Shown here in pieces: positions 1 through 8,937 of a stretch of DNA of 34,908 nucleotides. Made by a program: the position numbers and the translations under genes. The DNA lies in the NCBI GenBank assembly GCA_038244815.1, contig JBBRTB010000036.1, positions 1 through 34,908 on the forward strand, given 5' to 3'. Positions within the stretch are counted from its first letter, which is position 1, and the number at the start of each line of letters is the position of its first letter. The stretch comes from DASVHS01 sp038244815. Its GTDB lineage: Bacteria; Acidobacteriota; Thermoanaerobaculia; Gp7-AA8. Under the pieces are notes generated by a model, which searched no databases, had not been told where the DNA came from, and saw nothing but the letters and a program-made list of their open reading frames with translations.

Positions 1-60
1 GCCAATCAGACTTGCACGCTCATCCTCGCTCAACCGAACGATGTACCTCTTTTCCGACAT
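1..60 (-). CDS. Partial IS630-type transposase, N-terminus only
   Basis: The complement of bases 60 to 1 starts with ATG and encodes 20 residues beginning MSEKRYIVRLSEDER before the window ends. This opening, a short basic lead followed by IVRLS and an acidic patch, is what IS630/Tc1-mariner type transposases have ahead of their helix-turn-helix. A GGAGGG ribosome-binding site lies just upstream on the minus strand. Only the first residues are visible, so the catalytic DDE part and the element's ends cannot be assessed. A non-transposase HTH protein is possible but less likely. Confidence 0.55.
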   Translation of the reverse strand, partial: MSEKRYIVRLSEDERASLIG

Positions 61-135
61 GGCTCGCCCTCCCTCACACTCGTTGCCAATTTCGGTCAAC
101 TCAACTTCACTCAGTCTAGCAAGCTTGAACGTGCA

Positions 136-1061
136 CTAGGCGATCCGTGCGGGCTCGAGCAGCGACCTGTTGATGGCGATGGCGGCGACGGCGCCGTCGG
201 CGGCCGATGTGACCGCGAGCTGGGAGCCCGGCACGAGATCGCCGATCGCGTAGATCCCTTCGATGGTGGTCTGCTTGTAGTCGTCGACCTGGAGGCATGA
301 GGTGCCCTCCACGGCAGCGCATCCGAGCTGTTCGGCCAGATCGCACGAGCGTTCCGTGCCGATGGTGAAGAAGATCGCGTCGAGGTCCAGGCGCTCTCCC
401 GACACCAGGACCGCCGCGGTGGCGAACGGCGCCTTCCCTTCCAGTCTCTCGATCTTCTCGTCCTTCACGCCGATGCCGAACGCCAGCAGCTTGCTGGTCT
501 GCTCCTCGGTCCATCCCCGTTCGTGGCCGTCGGTCAGGATGGTCAGGTCGTCCGTCCATTGCAACAGCTTGAGCGCCAGTCCGACCGCCGCTTTTCCCCA
601 GCCGATCACGGCGACGCGCTGGTCGCTGACTTCGAATCCGTCACAGTCGGGACAGTGGTGCACGCTGCCTCCGTAGTAGGCCTCGATGTCCGGAACGTCG
701 GGGAGGATGTCGCGGACTCTGTACGCCAAGGCGATGCGCCGGGCGTGCATCCCGCCCTCCGGCGTGGTCACCTCGAACAAATCGCCGACGCGCTCGATCT
801 TCAGAGCCGTGCAGTCGCTGATCGCGACGCCGGCTGCTTTTGACTCCGCGCGCCCGCGCCTCAGGAGCTCCGCCGGCTTGATGTCGTGCTGGCCGAGAAA
901 TCCGTGGATGCCGCGCGAGGCATAGTTGCGGGGACGTCCGTTGTCGAGGAGGAGAACGCGCCTGCGGTAACGTCCCAGAAAAATCGCGCAGGTCAGGCCG
1001 GCCGGACCTCCGCCGACGATGATGCAGTCGTAGGTCTTCGGGTGGCTGTCCGGCGTGGCAT
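136..1061 (-). CDS. Thioredoxin-reductase-like FAD/NAD(P) oxidoreductase, apparent 5' frameshift
   Basis: About 300 residues of a low-molecular-weight thioredoxin-reductase-type flavoprotein, which moves electrons from NAD(P)H via FAD to a disulfide. The FAD motif GGGPAGLTCA is near the N-terminus, the redox pair is CPDCDGF, the nucleotide motif is the slightly degenerate GWGKAA, and the C-terminal FAD motif is GIYAIGDLVPG. The stop is TAG at 136-138. The reading frame holding the FAD motif has no ATG, GTG or TTG between an upstream stop (1216-1218) and a TTG deep inside the domain at 780. An ATG at 1061 lies in another frame. One extra base in the GGG run at 1040-1042 would join it, giving MPRRTATPKTYDC and then the FAD motif. 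It therefore looks like a recent frameshift or a sequence error. The following minus-strand base context offers no alternative start. Confidence 0.75.
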
Positions 1062-1129
1062 CCGATTCCGTGGCGCGAAATCCGCCGCGCTTTCGTTTCT
1101 GGGAACGCCGCTCTGCGATGGCTGGCCGC

Positions 1130-2092
1130 CTAGCGCGTACCGGCGTAGGTGTCGGCCGGTCTGTCCACGCGGATGGAGATGTTGCTCGCGGCGATCGGCG
1201 TCCGCTGGCCCTTTTTCACGACCCAGACCACGACCGTGTAAACACCCGGGCCGTCGCGCAGGGGAACGTCGAACGTGAAGCCTCCGTCGCCGCCGACCGC
1301 GAAGTCGCCGCGGCTGCCGTCGGTGTACTCCTCGCGAATGAAGCGGATGGTTCCGTCGTCGCGCTTGTGAGCGTAATAGCGCAGGCGCGGGAGATAGTCG
1401 TGGCGCTGATCGGGGAGGCTGTACGAGGTGATGGCGTTGGCGGCACGCGCGGGCATCGACAGCGGAATGGGTTCGTGATGCACGCTGATGGCCTCGACCT
1501 TGTAGCCCTCCGCGGGACGGGCGCTTCCCATGACCGGCTCGTCGGTCGACGCGGAGCGCGGCAGCGGACGCGACCAGGTGAGGTAGTGCCGGATGAACTC
1601 CTGGGTCATGCGGAACTCGCCGTTGTTCCAGGCCAGGCCGATCCCGACGTGCGTCGCGTCGGGATCGAGGATGGTGCGCCGGTGCCCGTCATGCGGTGCC
1701 TTTTCCGCCATCATCGCTTCCTCGGACCTCCGGGCCATCTGATACACGGTCCGGTCGCTGAAGTGATAGTTGGCCGACCACGCCGCCGCGTTCTCGCTCA
1801 CGCCGTCGTTGCCGCCGGCGAAGGAGTAACGCATGTAAGGAGCGTAGCCGTCGGTGGTGAAGTGCCCGGTGGTGCCATTGGCGATCTGGTTGCGGCAGTA
1901 GGCATCGGCGATGGCCGACGCCTGGACGTCGAGAAGGACCGGAGGCAGGCCCTGGGACTGGCGATCGTTGTTGATCACCCGCAGCATTTCCTGGCGCAGC
2001 GTGATGCGGGCCTCGTCGAGCGGCCCTTCGCCCTGCGCCAGCGGTGCGCTGACGAACAGGAGGGCGACGAATCCGATCACAAGATGGCGCAT
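1130..2092 (-). CDS. Exported CAP-domain (SCP-like) protein
   Basis: 320 residues from the ATG at 2092; an ATG 13 codons upstream is possible, but the chosen start gives a clean signal peptide (MRHLVIGFVALLFVSAPLAQ). The CAP/SCP fold covers roughly residues 30-170. It shows the family's GHFTTDGYAP, SENAAAW, an HDGHRRTILDP stretch and a GIGLAWN strand. These correspond to the cavity and the two conserved His-containing elements. The C-terminal 120 residues look beta-rich (FAVGGDGGFTFDV, then VYTVVVWV) and could be an Ig-like add-on. Bacterial CAP proteins are secreted; their substrates are generally unknown, so no reaction is assigned. It sits 28-70 nt downstream of a large sensor kinase and upstream of the flavoprotein on the same strand. 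Confidence 0.8.
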   Translation of the reverse strand: MRHLVIGFVALLFVSAPLAQGEGPLDEARITLRQEMLRVINNDRQSQGLPPVLLDVQASAIADAYCRNQIANGTTGHFTTDGYAPYMRYSFAGGNDGVSENAAAWSANYHFSDRTVYQMARRSEEAMMAEKAPHDGHRRTILDPDATHVGIGLAWNNGEFRMTQEFIRHYLTWSRPLPRSASTDEPVMGSARPAEGYKVEAISVHHEPIPLSMPARAANAITSYSLPDQRHDYLPRLRYYAHKRDDGTIRFIREEYTDGSRGDFAVGGDGGFTFDVPLRDGPGVYTVVVWVVKKGQRTPIAASNISIRVDRPADTYAGTR

Positions 2093-2158
2093 GGGCAGAC
2101 CTGTGAAAACGGCATTGTAACGGCCTGTCATTCCGGGCGCAGAGAGGCGGTGTCTCTT

Positions 2159-5100
2159 CTACCTCACCGGGAGCTCGATCGACACGCGCAGACCAGGATG
2201 GAGATTCTCGGCCGAGATGGTTCCGCCGTGCTCTTCCACTGCCTTGCGGGCGATGGCCAGTCCGAGCCCGGTGCCGGAGCTCCTGGTCGAGAAGTAGGGG
2301 TCGAAAATACGCGGGAGCATCTCGCCGGCCACGCCCGGGCCGTCGTCCTCGACCTCGATGACTACCTTCGAGTCGACGCCATGGCTGGCCAGGCGGACAC
2401 GGCCTCCCGGCGGTGCCGCCTGGATGGCGTTTTCGATGAGGTTGGCGATCGCTCCGCGGAGCAGCCGGGCATCGCCGGCGAACTGCGCGGGAGTGGAGGG
2501 AGCGATGTCGGACAGGAAGCCGGTTCGTGCAGCGTACCCGGAGGCGACCTCCTCGAGCAGATGTCTGAGGTCGAGCGCTTTGCGCTGCGCCTGGCGGAGC
2601 GAGGCGTAGTCGCTGAACTCGCGGGACGTCTCCCGCAGCGTCACCACCTGTCGCAGGATGTTCTCGACGGCGCTCTCGACGACGTTGCGCAGATTCGGAT
2701 CGTCGTGCTCCGCGACCGCGCGCAGATGCTCGGCGGTGAGCTGGATCGGTGTCAGTGGATTCTTGATCTCATGCGCGACCTGTCGGGCCATCTCGCCCCA
2801 CGCTTCGAGCCGGTTCGAGCGCAGGATCTCGGTCACGTCCTCGGCGATGAGCAACTCCTCGTCGGAATCGGGAAGCGGAACGATCGACACGCGGTACGTG
2901 CGCGGCTTGCCGTCCACGCTCAGCTCCACCTCCTGCGACTCCGCGCGCCGGCGGCGGTGTGAGGCCACGAACTCGCGCAGCGCCGGATAGGGACCGCCGA
3001 GAGGCTGTGGCGGCGCATTCTCGGCAATCCCCAGGAGGTTGCGCGCGGCCAGATTCGTCTCGGCGACGCAGAGCCGTCCGTCCAGCACGACCACCGCGGC
3101 GTTGATGTTTTCCAGCAGCGTCTGCAGCCGGTCGCGCTCGTGCCGCAGATCTTCCTGCTGCTGTTTGATCGAGCGGGCCATGTCGCGGAACGTCGTGACG
3201 AGCAGCCCGATGTCGGGATCGTTAGGTACACGCATGTCGAGATCGAAATCGCCGCGCGCCACGGCCCGGGCCCCGGCCACCAGCCCCTGCACCGGCCGGG
3301 TCACGCCGCGGGCGATCCGGAACGCCACGGCGGTCGCGGCCATGGCGATGAAGATCAGCAGCAGGTAGATCTGCGTGGCCAGATCGTTCACCTGCGTCTC
3401 GATCTGCCGGCCCTGCACGATGAATGGCAGCGCCAGAACGTAGCTCTGCCCCCGGGCCAGATTGACGGGACTGTAGATCTCGACGAATTGCGCTTTCCTC
3501 GAGGTTCGCGTCACTCGTTTCAGTTGCTGCCCGCCCAGGATGATGGAGGAATAGATGTCGCCGGGAAGACGCGGCGACTCGACATGCGCGGCGAAGAGGT
3601 CGCGGCGGCTGGAGGCCACGAGCGACTCGCCTCGATAGAGATGGAGGTCGTGGCCGATCACCCGCGCCAGCCAGCTCAGGATGTCATCGTCGAGGACCTG
3701 CTCCGGTGCCGCTTTCTGCGACGCCAGATAGTCCTCGATGACGCGCTGTGCGGCGTTGAGCGCGGTTTGCCCGCGCTCGAGATACTCCGCTTCCAGCCGG
3801 CCGGTGAGATAGGCGCGCACGAACAGGACGAACACGATGAGCGGCAGGATGATCACGCCGGTCAGGTACAGCGACGTGCGCACGCGGAAATCGAGGCTGC
3901 GCGGGATGCGCCGCACGAAGCGTGTGAACGCGGGCAGCGAGAACCAGGCGGCCGCCAGCAGCACGAACGCCAGCGCCCAGATGGCCACGCCGCCGGCCCG
4001 CCGGACCTGCTGGGCCAGCGTCGGCGTCTGCATGGGAAACGCATACAGCGCATTGCCCGTGCGTCGCAGATACACCTCGGACGACTCCGCGACGCCGATC
4101 ACCCACCTCCCGCTGCCCGGCTGCATCCGCGCCAGATACCAGGCCGGGCTTTGCGGAAGGCGCACCGAGACCGGCGACTCGGCATTCCCGTGGCGATCGT
4201 AGACGGCCGGCTCGCTCTGGCGATGGATCTCCGCGGTCGGATCGGGCGAGGCCTCGAAGAAATCGCGGTACACATCGGCGAATGAAGTCGCGCCCGGATC
4301 GGCCGGGTTGACCACGTGCACGCTGCCGTCGGCGATCGAAGTGCCCCAGGCCGTCAGCGCGAAATCGTGATGGATGAGCTCCCGCTTCAGACTTCCCACC
4401 TGCAGCACTTCCCGTCCGACCTGATGCGTCTTCTCCTCGAACTGAGGCAGGCCCACGCCGAACTGGCTGATGGGTGAGCGCGTGAATTCGTCGCTGATCG
4501 TGATCACCGCCGGAACCCGCCACTCCGAGAGGTCGGAGCGCAGCCACAGCGCATAGGCGAGGTCGTCGAGATTCATATGCCGGTAGTCGTCGGGGAGGAT
4601 CGTGCTGAGATCCGTTCGCGAGAACTCATTGCTCAGCGTGTCCTCGATCATCGTTCGCAGCTGGCCGGATTCGCCGACCACGAGCGGCGCGTAGGACTCG
4701 GCCACGAAGCGTCGCGCCGTTTCCCCCTCGAAGATCTGCACGGGAACGAACACGAGCGGAACCGTGAGCAGCGCCAGCGCGATCGTCGACCGGAACGTCG
4801 CGCTCGGCCAGGCAATGCGCAGCACCGCGAACGCGAAGAGCAGCAGGGCTGCCAGCAAGGCCGCCTGCGCGGCGCTCACCGGAACGATGTGTTCGGGGAT
4901 GGCGGAGAGGCGTGCGTTATTGACGAGGTTCCTGACCACGGCGATGAACCCGATCCCGAGAATCGCCGCGACGGCCAGCCTGGCAGGCATGGCGCGCCGG
5001 ACGCTCGCCGCCCGCATGAGCACACTGACGATCGCCAGCATCGCCGCCGCGGTGAGCAGGAGATCGATGGGCGAGCGGCTCAGCGGTCCAAGAATGCGCG

Positions 5101-5947
5101 ATCCGTAGACGTCGAATCCGAAGAGGTGAAAGGGATCTTCTCCGGGAGTCACCGCCAGCAGGGCCGCTCGCGCCACCACGATCAGGCTGACGACGGCCGC
5201 GGGCGGGATTCTTCCGCGGCCGAGGGCCAGGACGACGAGACAGGCGATGGCGATGAGGATGGCCGTGCTGGTCTGTCCGACTCCGCGGATGGAGCCGATG
5301 ACGTCGGCGCGGCTGCGCGTGGTGACGTCGATCTCGAGAGACGACTCGGCGCTCTTGTCGACGAGATAGCGCCGCGCCCCCGGTTCCTGGCGCAGAAATC
5401 CGCCGTGAAACATCATGGCCGTGATCCAGGCGTCCGGTGCGTGGAACTGTTCCAGGGCCGTGCCCAGATTCGTGATGCGCGCGAACACCTCGACACGCAA
5501 TGGCGCGGCGTCGCGGGCCGACATGATGTAGAGGTTGGTCACATCGAACTGGTAACGGCGATTGCCGGGCAGGGGGAGATCCTCGCCCCACCAGGCGACC
5601 GGATCGCCCGTGGCCGTGACGATGCGCGCGCCGCGAAAGTGATGGCCGGTCACCTCGCCGCGCAACAGGCCGAACATGGCCAGGCGGTCGATCTTCGGTT
5701 CCCGGATCAGCCGTGCGCGCAGGCGATCCGCGGACTCGTCGAGATTTCCCTCGATGTGCCTGATCCGCTCGCGGACATGCTCCACATCATCGACGAGATG
5801 TTCCTTGACGCGCGTGTCGAAGCCGGTGGAGACGGAGCGAACGACCCACCAGGTGGTGAGCTGCACCGCGAAGAGGAGAACGAGAAATGCGGCGAGGGAG
5901 TAGGCGAGGGTCCTGGATCGACGGGCGGAGGTCTGAGGAGCGTCCAT
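2159..5947 (-). CDS. Very large membrane sensor histidine kinase, NtrY-like
   Basis: 1262 residues from the ATG at 5947, which has a GGGGGA ribosome-binding site; a GTG four codons upstream at 5959 is the alternative. One membrane span near residues 15-37 is followed by an extracytoplasmic region. A block of about six more spans lies between residues 225 and 410, then a second exported region, spans near 655 and 690, another exported region, and a last span near 870. A HAMP domain, a PAS domain and the kinase core follow. The phosphoacceptor is in ARQVAHEIKNPLTPIQL (His about 1059). The ATPase has N box ENAIQAA, G1 DDGPGV and G2 GTGLGLAIA. NtrY-type kinases are usually 700-800 residues, so the multi-span insert is unusual. 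No response regulator is adjacent, so the kinase is an orphan within this window and its signal is unknown. Confidence 0.85.
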   Translation of the reverse strand: MDAPQTSARRSRTLAYSLAAFLVLLFAVQLTTWWVVRSVSTGFDTRVKEHLVDDVEHVRERIRHIEGNLDESADRLRARLIREPKIDRLAMFGLLRGEVTGHHFRGARIVTATGDPVAWWGEDLPLPGNRRYQFDVTNLYIMSARDAAPLRVEVFARITNLGTALEQFHAPDAWITAMMFHGGFLRQEPGARRYLVDKSAESSLEIDVTTRSRADVIGSIRGVGQTSTAILIAIACLVVLALGRGRIPPAAVVSLIVVARAALLAVTPGEDPFHLFGFDVYGSRILGPLSRSPIDLLLTAAAMLAIVSVLMRAASVRRAMPARLAVAAILGIGFIAVVRNLVNNARLSAIPEHIVPVSAAQAALLAALLLFAFAVLRIAWPSATFRSTIALALLTVPLVFVPVQIFEGETARRFVAESYAPLVVGESGQLRTMIEDTLSNEFSRTDLSTILPDDYRHMNLDDLAYALWLRSDLSEWRVPAVITISDEFTRSPISQFGVGLPQFEEKTHQVGREVLQVGSLKRELIHHDFALTAWGTSIADGSVHVVNPADPGATSFADVYRDFFEASPDPTAEIHRQSEPAVYDRHGNAESPVSVRLPQSPAWYLARMQPGSGRWVIGVAESSEVYLRRTGNALYAFPMQTPTLAQQVRRAGGVAIWALAFVLLAAAWFSLPAFTRFVRRIPRSLDFRVRTSLYLTGVIILPLIVFVLFVRAYLTGRLEAEYLERGQTALNAAQRVIEDYLASQKAAPEQVLDDDILSWLARVIGHDLHLYRGESLVASSRRDLFAAHVESPRLPGDIYSSIILGGQQLKRVTRTSRKAQFVEIYSPVNLARGQSYVLALPFIVQGRQIETQVNDLATQIYLLLIFIAMAATAVAFRIARGVTRPVQGLVAGARAVARGDFDLDMRVPNDPDIGLLVTTFRDMARSIKQQQEDLRHERDRLQTLLENINAAVVVLDGRLCVAETNLAARNLLGIAENAPPQPLGGPYPALREFVASHRRRRAESQEVELSVDGKPRTYRVSIVPLPDSDEELLIAEDVTEILRSNRLEAWGEMARQVAHEIKNPLTPIQLTAEHLRAVAEHDDPNLRNVVESAVENILRQVVTLRETSREFSDYASLRQAQRKALDLRHLLEEVASGYAARTGFLSDIAPSTPAQFAGDARLLRGAIANLIENAIQAAPPGGRVRLASHGVDSKVVIEVEDDGPGVAGEMLPRIFDPYFSTRSSGTGLGLAIARKAVEEHGGTISAENLHPGLRVSIELPVR

Positions 5948-5985
5948 CCGTTCCCCCACGACCTACGACCGGCGATCCGTCACGG

Positions 5986-6417
5986 TCATCGGCTCGCGCT
6001 GCGGACCGAAGCGACCGACCAGCGGTCGCCCTTCATGCGCAGCGTGACGTAGAGATCGCGCGCTTCGGACTTGCCGGCATTGGTGATCGTCCATTTCGCC
6101 GTGATGTGATACTGGCCTTCGGCGCTCACTTTCTTGGAACTGGTCGGTTCGAACCCGGCTGGCTTGGCCTTGTTGAACAGCCCGTCGAGAAGGTAGGCGG
6201 CCTGATCCTTGCCGAAGAAACCACTCTGATCGACCAGCCCGGGGAACTGCAGCATGACCTGTTCGCCGTCCCCGATTCCGCTGACGATCGCCTGCACATC
6301 CCCTGAGCCGAATCCCCGGTTCAGGTTCGACATCGCCGTGTCGAGATCCTTGTACTGAGCCGAAGCAACGAGCGGCACGAACAGGAGGAGCATCGCGAGT
6401 TTCGTCCAGATCTTCAT
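5986..6417 (-). CDS. Small exported protein, DUF4783/NTF2-like
   Basis: 143 residues from the ATG at 6417, preceded by GGAG; an in-frame start 12 codons upstream is less likely because it would bury the signal peptide. The first 21 residues (MKIWTKLAMLLLFVPLVASA) are a signal peptide. The rest has the alternating pattern of an NTF2/SnoaL-like cone: an N-terminal helical segment, the stretch SGFFGKDQAAYLLDGLF, then strands ending DRWSVASVRSASR. This resembles DUF4783 proteins from memory. No catalytic residue is evident and no function is assigned. It lies just upstream of the kinase gene on the same strand and could share its transcript. Confidence 0.6.
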   Translation of the reverse strand: MKIWTKLAMLLLFVPLVASAQYKDLDTAMSNLNRGFGSGDVQAIVSGIGDGEQVMLQFPGLVDQSGFFGKDQAAYLLDGLFNKAKPAGFEPTSSKKVSAEGQYHITAKWTITNAGKSEARDLYVTLRMKGDRWSVASVRSASR

Positions 6418-6472
6418 GGTCGTCTCCAATGAGGTCAACAACGGGGCGTTCACCTCGTTTATTCTAACAGAA

Positions 6473-7147
6473 TCAATAGTTTAGCTGCACTCCGGCGGTG
6501 TCGTTCTGTCCTCTCGTAATGACGATCCCGCGCTCGTGCGCCGCCGCGAGAAAATCGTCAGGCAGGGCCGCGGAAACGCGAAGTGGTGTGTTTGTCAAAG
6601 GATGCGTCATCTCGAGCTCAGCCGCGTGCAACATGGGCCGGGTGGCGTTACGAGAACCATACAGCCAATCGCCGACCAGCGGGTGGCCGATGGCCGCCAG
6701 GTGCACGCGGATTTGGTGCGTGCGCCCGGTCTCGAGACGGACCGAGACGAGCGAGCCTGACGGGAGCGAAACGAGCGGCTCGACGTGCGTGATGGCCCGT
6801 TTCCCGCCATCGCGGACACCGAACGAGATCGGCCCGATCCGGGCCAATGGGGCGTCGATGGTCTGCCGTTGCTCCAGCTTCCCTTCGCTCAGGGCGAGGT
6901 AAGTCTTGCGGACGCGCTTCTGCTCGAACTGGCGGGTGAGCTTCGCGTTCACATCGGCGCGCTTCGAGAAGAACATCACGCCGCTCGTGCCGCGGTCTAG
7001 ACGCTGCATCAGGAACAGCGGAGAGGTGTGGGCGGCGACGATGTCGAAGAGCACCGGCTCATCGGCATCGTGTGCCCGCTGCACGATGAGTCCGGGTGGC
7101 TTGTCGACGAAGATGAGAGCGTCGTCTTCGTACAGCACGTCAATCAC
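6473..7147 (-). CDS. RluA-family RNA pseudouridine synthase
   Basis: 224 residues from a GTG at 7147 (VIDVLYEDDALIFVDKPPG). The GTG overlaps the stop of the upstream NamZ-like gene by 8 nt, which suggests translational coupling. The protein isomerises uridine to pseudouridine in rRNA or tRNA. The catalytic Asp is in LMQRLDRGTSG (about residue 51). The conserved GRTHQIRVHLAAIGHPLVGD and the terminal segment LHAAELEMTHP are present. There is no N-terminal S4 domain, so it is of the short RluA/TruC-like kind. The target nucleotide cannot be deduced. Confidence 0.88.
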   Translation of the reverse strand: MIDVLYEDDALIFVDKPPGLIVQRAHDADEPVLFDIVAAHTSPLFLMQRLDRGTSGVMFFSKRADVNAKLTRQFEQKRVRKTYLALSEGKLEQRQTIDAPLARIGPISFGVRDGGKRAITHVEPLVSLPSGSLVSVRLETGRTHQIRVHLAAIGHPLVGDWLYGSRNATRPMLHAAELEMTHPLTNTPLRVSAALPDDFLAAAHERGIVITRGQNDTAGVQLNY

Positions 7148-8318
7148 GATACAGCAGGAACTCCCGGCGCACTCCGGCAAACTCCCCCATCTCGCTCTTC
7201 CAGGAAGCGACCCAGTCATCGACGTCGCCGCCGCGCTCCACGAGCTCGCGATAGTGCGTGCTGCCGGCGAGCAGGTCGATGGCCAGCCGGTCAGAGACGA
7301 ACTCGTAGGTCTCGCGGCGCCAGTCGAACTTTCCGGGATCGAGATCGTGCGCCACTTTCACGCACCAGAGACCGGTGCGAAACGGCTCGAAGACCTCGCG
7401 GTCCGTGACATGGAGCTCGACGCCGCCGCACATCTGCCCCGCGTGCTTCTGAAACGTGGGCTGGAAGTAGTGGGGGCGAAACCGGATGCCGGGGAGGTCG
7501 AGACGGTTGAGCGCGTCGGCCAGCTTGAACGAGTCGAGCCATGGCGCGCCGAACAATTCAAACGGATGCGTCGTGCCGCGCCCTTCGCTGAGGTTCGTTC
7601 CTTCCACGAGGCACATGCCGGGATAGACGGTGGCCGTGGCCACGGTGGGCATGTTCGGCGACGGGATTACCCACGGCAGGCCGGTCTCATCCCACCACAT
7701 CGACCGCTTCCAGCCGCGCATCGGCACGACGGACAGATCGCAGTGCATAGCCAAGGTCTCGTTGAAGAAGCGGGCCAGCTCGCCCGCGGTCATGCCGTGA
7801 CGGACCGGAAGCGGGTAGAGGCCGACGAAGCTCGAATACTTCTCCTCGCGGATGTTGCCTTCGATGTGCACGCCGTCGATCGGGTTGGGGCGATCGAGCA
7901 CGACCACCGGCACGTTCGCCTTCGCCGCTTCGCGCATGCAGAGTGCCATCGTGTAGATGAAGGTGTAGTAGCGCGAGCCGATGTCCTGCAGGTCGACCAC
8001 GAGCACATCGATGTCCGCGAACATCTCGCGTCGCGGTGCGAGATCGTCGACGCTCGCGCCGTACAGCGAATAGACGCGCAACCCGGTGAGCGGGTCGGTG
8101 GCGTCGCCGACGTGCGCCATGTCCTGCGCTTCGCCCCACATCCCGTGCTCGGGACCGAAGAGCGTCGTCAGTGTCCATTCGCGCCGCTCGTGCAGGAGGG
8201 GAATGGCGTGACGGAGCTCGCTCGTCACCGCACTCGGATGTGTGACCAGGCCGACGCGCTTCCCGGCGATCGGCGCCGGATCTTCGAGCAGCACTTCCAG
8301 TCCGGTATGGACCTTCAC
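7140..8318 (-). CDS. DUF1343 / NamZ-like exo-beta-N-acetylmuramidase
   Basis: 392 residues from a GTG at 8318 that overlaps the mogA stop (GTGA), giving VKVHTGLEVLLED. DUF1343 proteins include NamZ, which removes N-acetylmuramic acid from the non-reducing end of peptidoglycan fragments during wall recycling. Family signatures are LFGPEHGMWGEA, VVDLQDIGSRYYTFIY, VLDRPNPI and NLSEGRGTTHPFE. Length is typical. No signal peptide is visible from the chosen start. A longer in-frame N-terminus with no recognisable fold runs back into mogA and is rejected. Function is inferred from the family, and not every member has been tested. Confidence 0.83.
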   Translation of the reverse strand: MKVHTGLEVLLEDPAPIAGKRVGLVTHPSAVTSELRHAIPLLHERREWTLTTLFGPEHGMWGEAQDMAHVGDATDPLTGLRVYSLYGASVDDLAPRREMFADIDVLVVDLQDIGSRYYTFIYTMALCMREAAKANVPVVVLDRPNPIDGVHIEGNIREEKYSSFVGLYPLPVRHGMTAGELARFFNETLAMHCDLSVVPMRGWKRSMWWDETGLPWVIPSPNMPTVATATVYPGMCLVEGTNLSEGRGTTHPFELFGAPWLDSFKLADALNRLDLPGIRFRPHYFQPTFQKHAGQMCGGVELHVTDREVFEPFRTGLWCVKVAHDLDPGKFDWRRETYEFVSDRLAIDLLAGSTHYRELVERGGDVDDWVASWKSEMGEFAGVRREFLLYRD

Positions 8319-8800
8319 TTGGGGTGCTCGACGGGCCGGCCGCTCAGCAGATCGAGTGCGTGAGGAATCAGATGGAGAACTGCCTGCAGATTTTCGCATG
8401 CGCCGGTCACTGAGCCGGGCAGATTCAGGATCAATGCCGACCCGTGCGTGGCCGCCTGCGCGCGGGAGAGAGGAGCCATGGCCGTCTTCTCGAGGGACCG
8501 GGCGCGCATCAGCTCTCCCAATCCCGGCACCAGCCGTTCGCACACCCGCATCGTCGCCTCCGGCGTGACGTCGCGCGGCGAGATTCCGGTGCCCCCGGTC
8601 GTCACGACCAGTTGGATCTCTGCATCGATGGCGTCGGCGATGGCCAGCGAGATCTCGTCGACGTCGTCCGGCACGACCACCACACGGTCGACCGAGCAGC
8701 CGTTTGCCGCGAGGAGCTCGCGCACCGCCGGTCCCGACTTATCCACACGCGTCCCGCGCGCCACTCCGTCGCTGCAGGTAATGACTCGAGCCGGGATCAT
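8315..8800 (-). CDS. mogA: Molybdopterin adenylyltransferase-like protein (MogA/MoaB family)
   Basis: 161 residues. MogA adenylates molybdopterin before metal insertion; MoaB paralogues share the fold. The family motifs are VVTTGGTGISPRDVTPEA (about residues 65-82) and the LPGS turn near residue 128. The ATG at 8800 has no visible ribosome-binding site. A TACAAT box (complement of 8810-8815) lies about ten bases upstream, so the message may be nearly leaderless. It is first in an overlapping trio (mogA, namZ-like, rluA-like) with no obvious functional theme. No other molybdenum-cofactor genes are in the window. Confidence 0.83.
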   Translation of the reverse strand: MIPARVITCSDGVARGTRVDKSGPAVRELLAANGCSVDRVVVVPDDVDEISLAIADAIDAEIQLVVTTGGTGISPRDVTPEATMRVCERLVPGLGELMRARSLEKTAMAPLSRAQAATHGSALILNLPGSVTGACENLQAVLHLIPHALDLLSGRPVEHPK

Positions 8801-8820
8801 CGGATCAATATTGTATGTTC

Positions 8821-8936
8821 GGGACGCTGGGACGCAGGACGCTGGGTCGCTAGGACTCTGGGACGCTAGGACGCTGGAACGCCAGCGACCCAGCGACCCA
8901 GCAACCCGGCAACCCGAAAAAACCCAGCGACGCGAA
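8821..8936. repeat. Degenerate tandem/inverted repeat between mogA and queA
   Basis: The left half is built from units like GGACGCTG and GGGTCGCT, the right half from their complements (CCAGCGACC, ACCCAGCG). The intergenic region can therefore fold into a long imperfect hairpin. The right half comes within a few bases of the queA ATG, leaving no visible ribosome-binding site. Confidence 0.75.
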
Positions 8937-8937
8937 C

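Noticed and set aside
1216..1218. A second selenocysteine TGA upstream of the thioredoxin-reductase-like gene
   Set aside because: Sequence between this TGA and the FAD motif is the out-of-frame CAP gene, with no family similarity, so it is simply a stop.
1055..2962. Long open frame on the plus strand opposite the CAP and kinase genes
   Set aside because: It is antisense to two genes with clear domains; its His/Arg/Asp-rich composition is the usual mirror of a GC-rich coding strand.
8800..8937. CRISPR array at the repeat clusters around queA or glmM
   Set aside because: Units are only 7-9 bp without unique spacers of constant length, and no cas genes are present.
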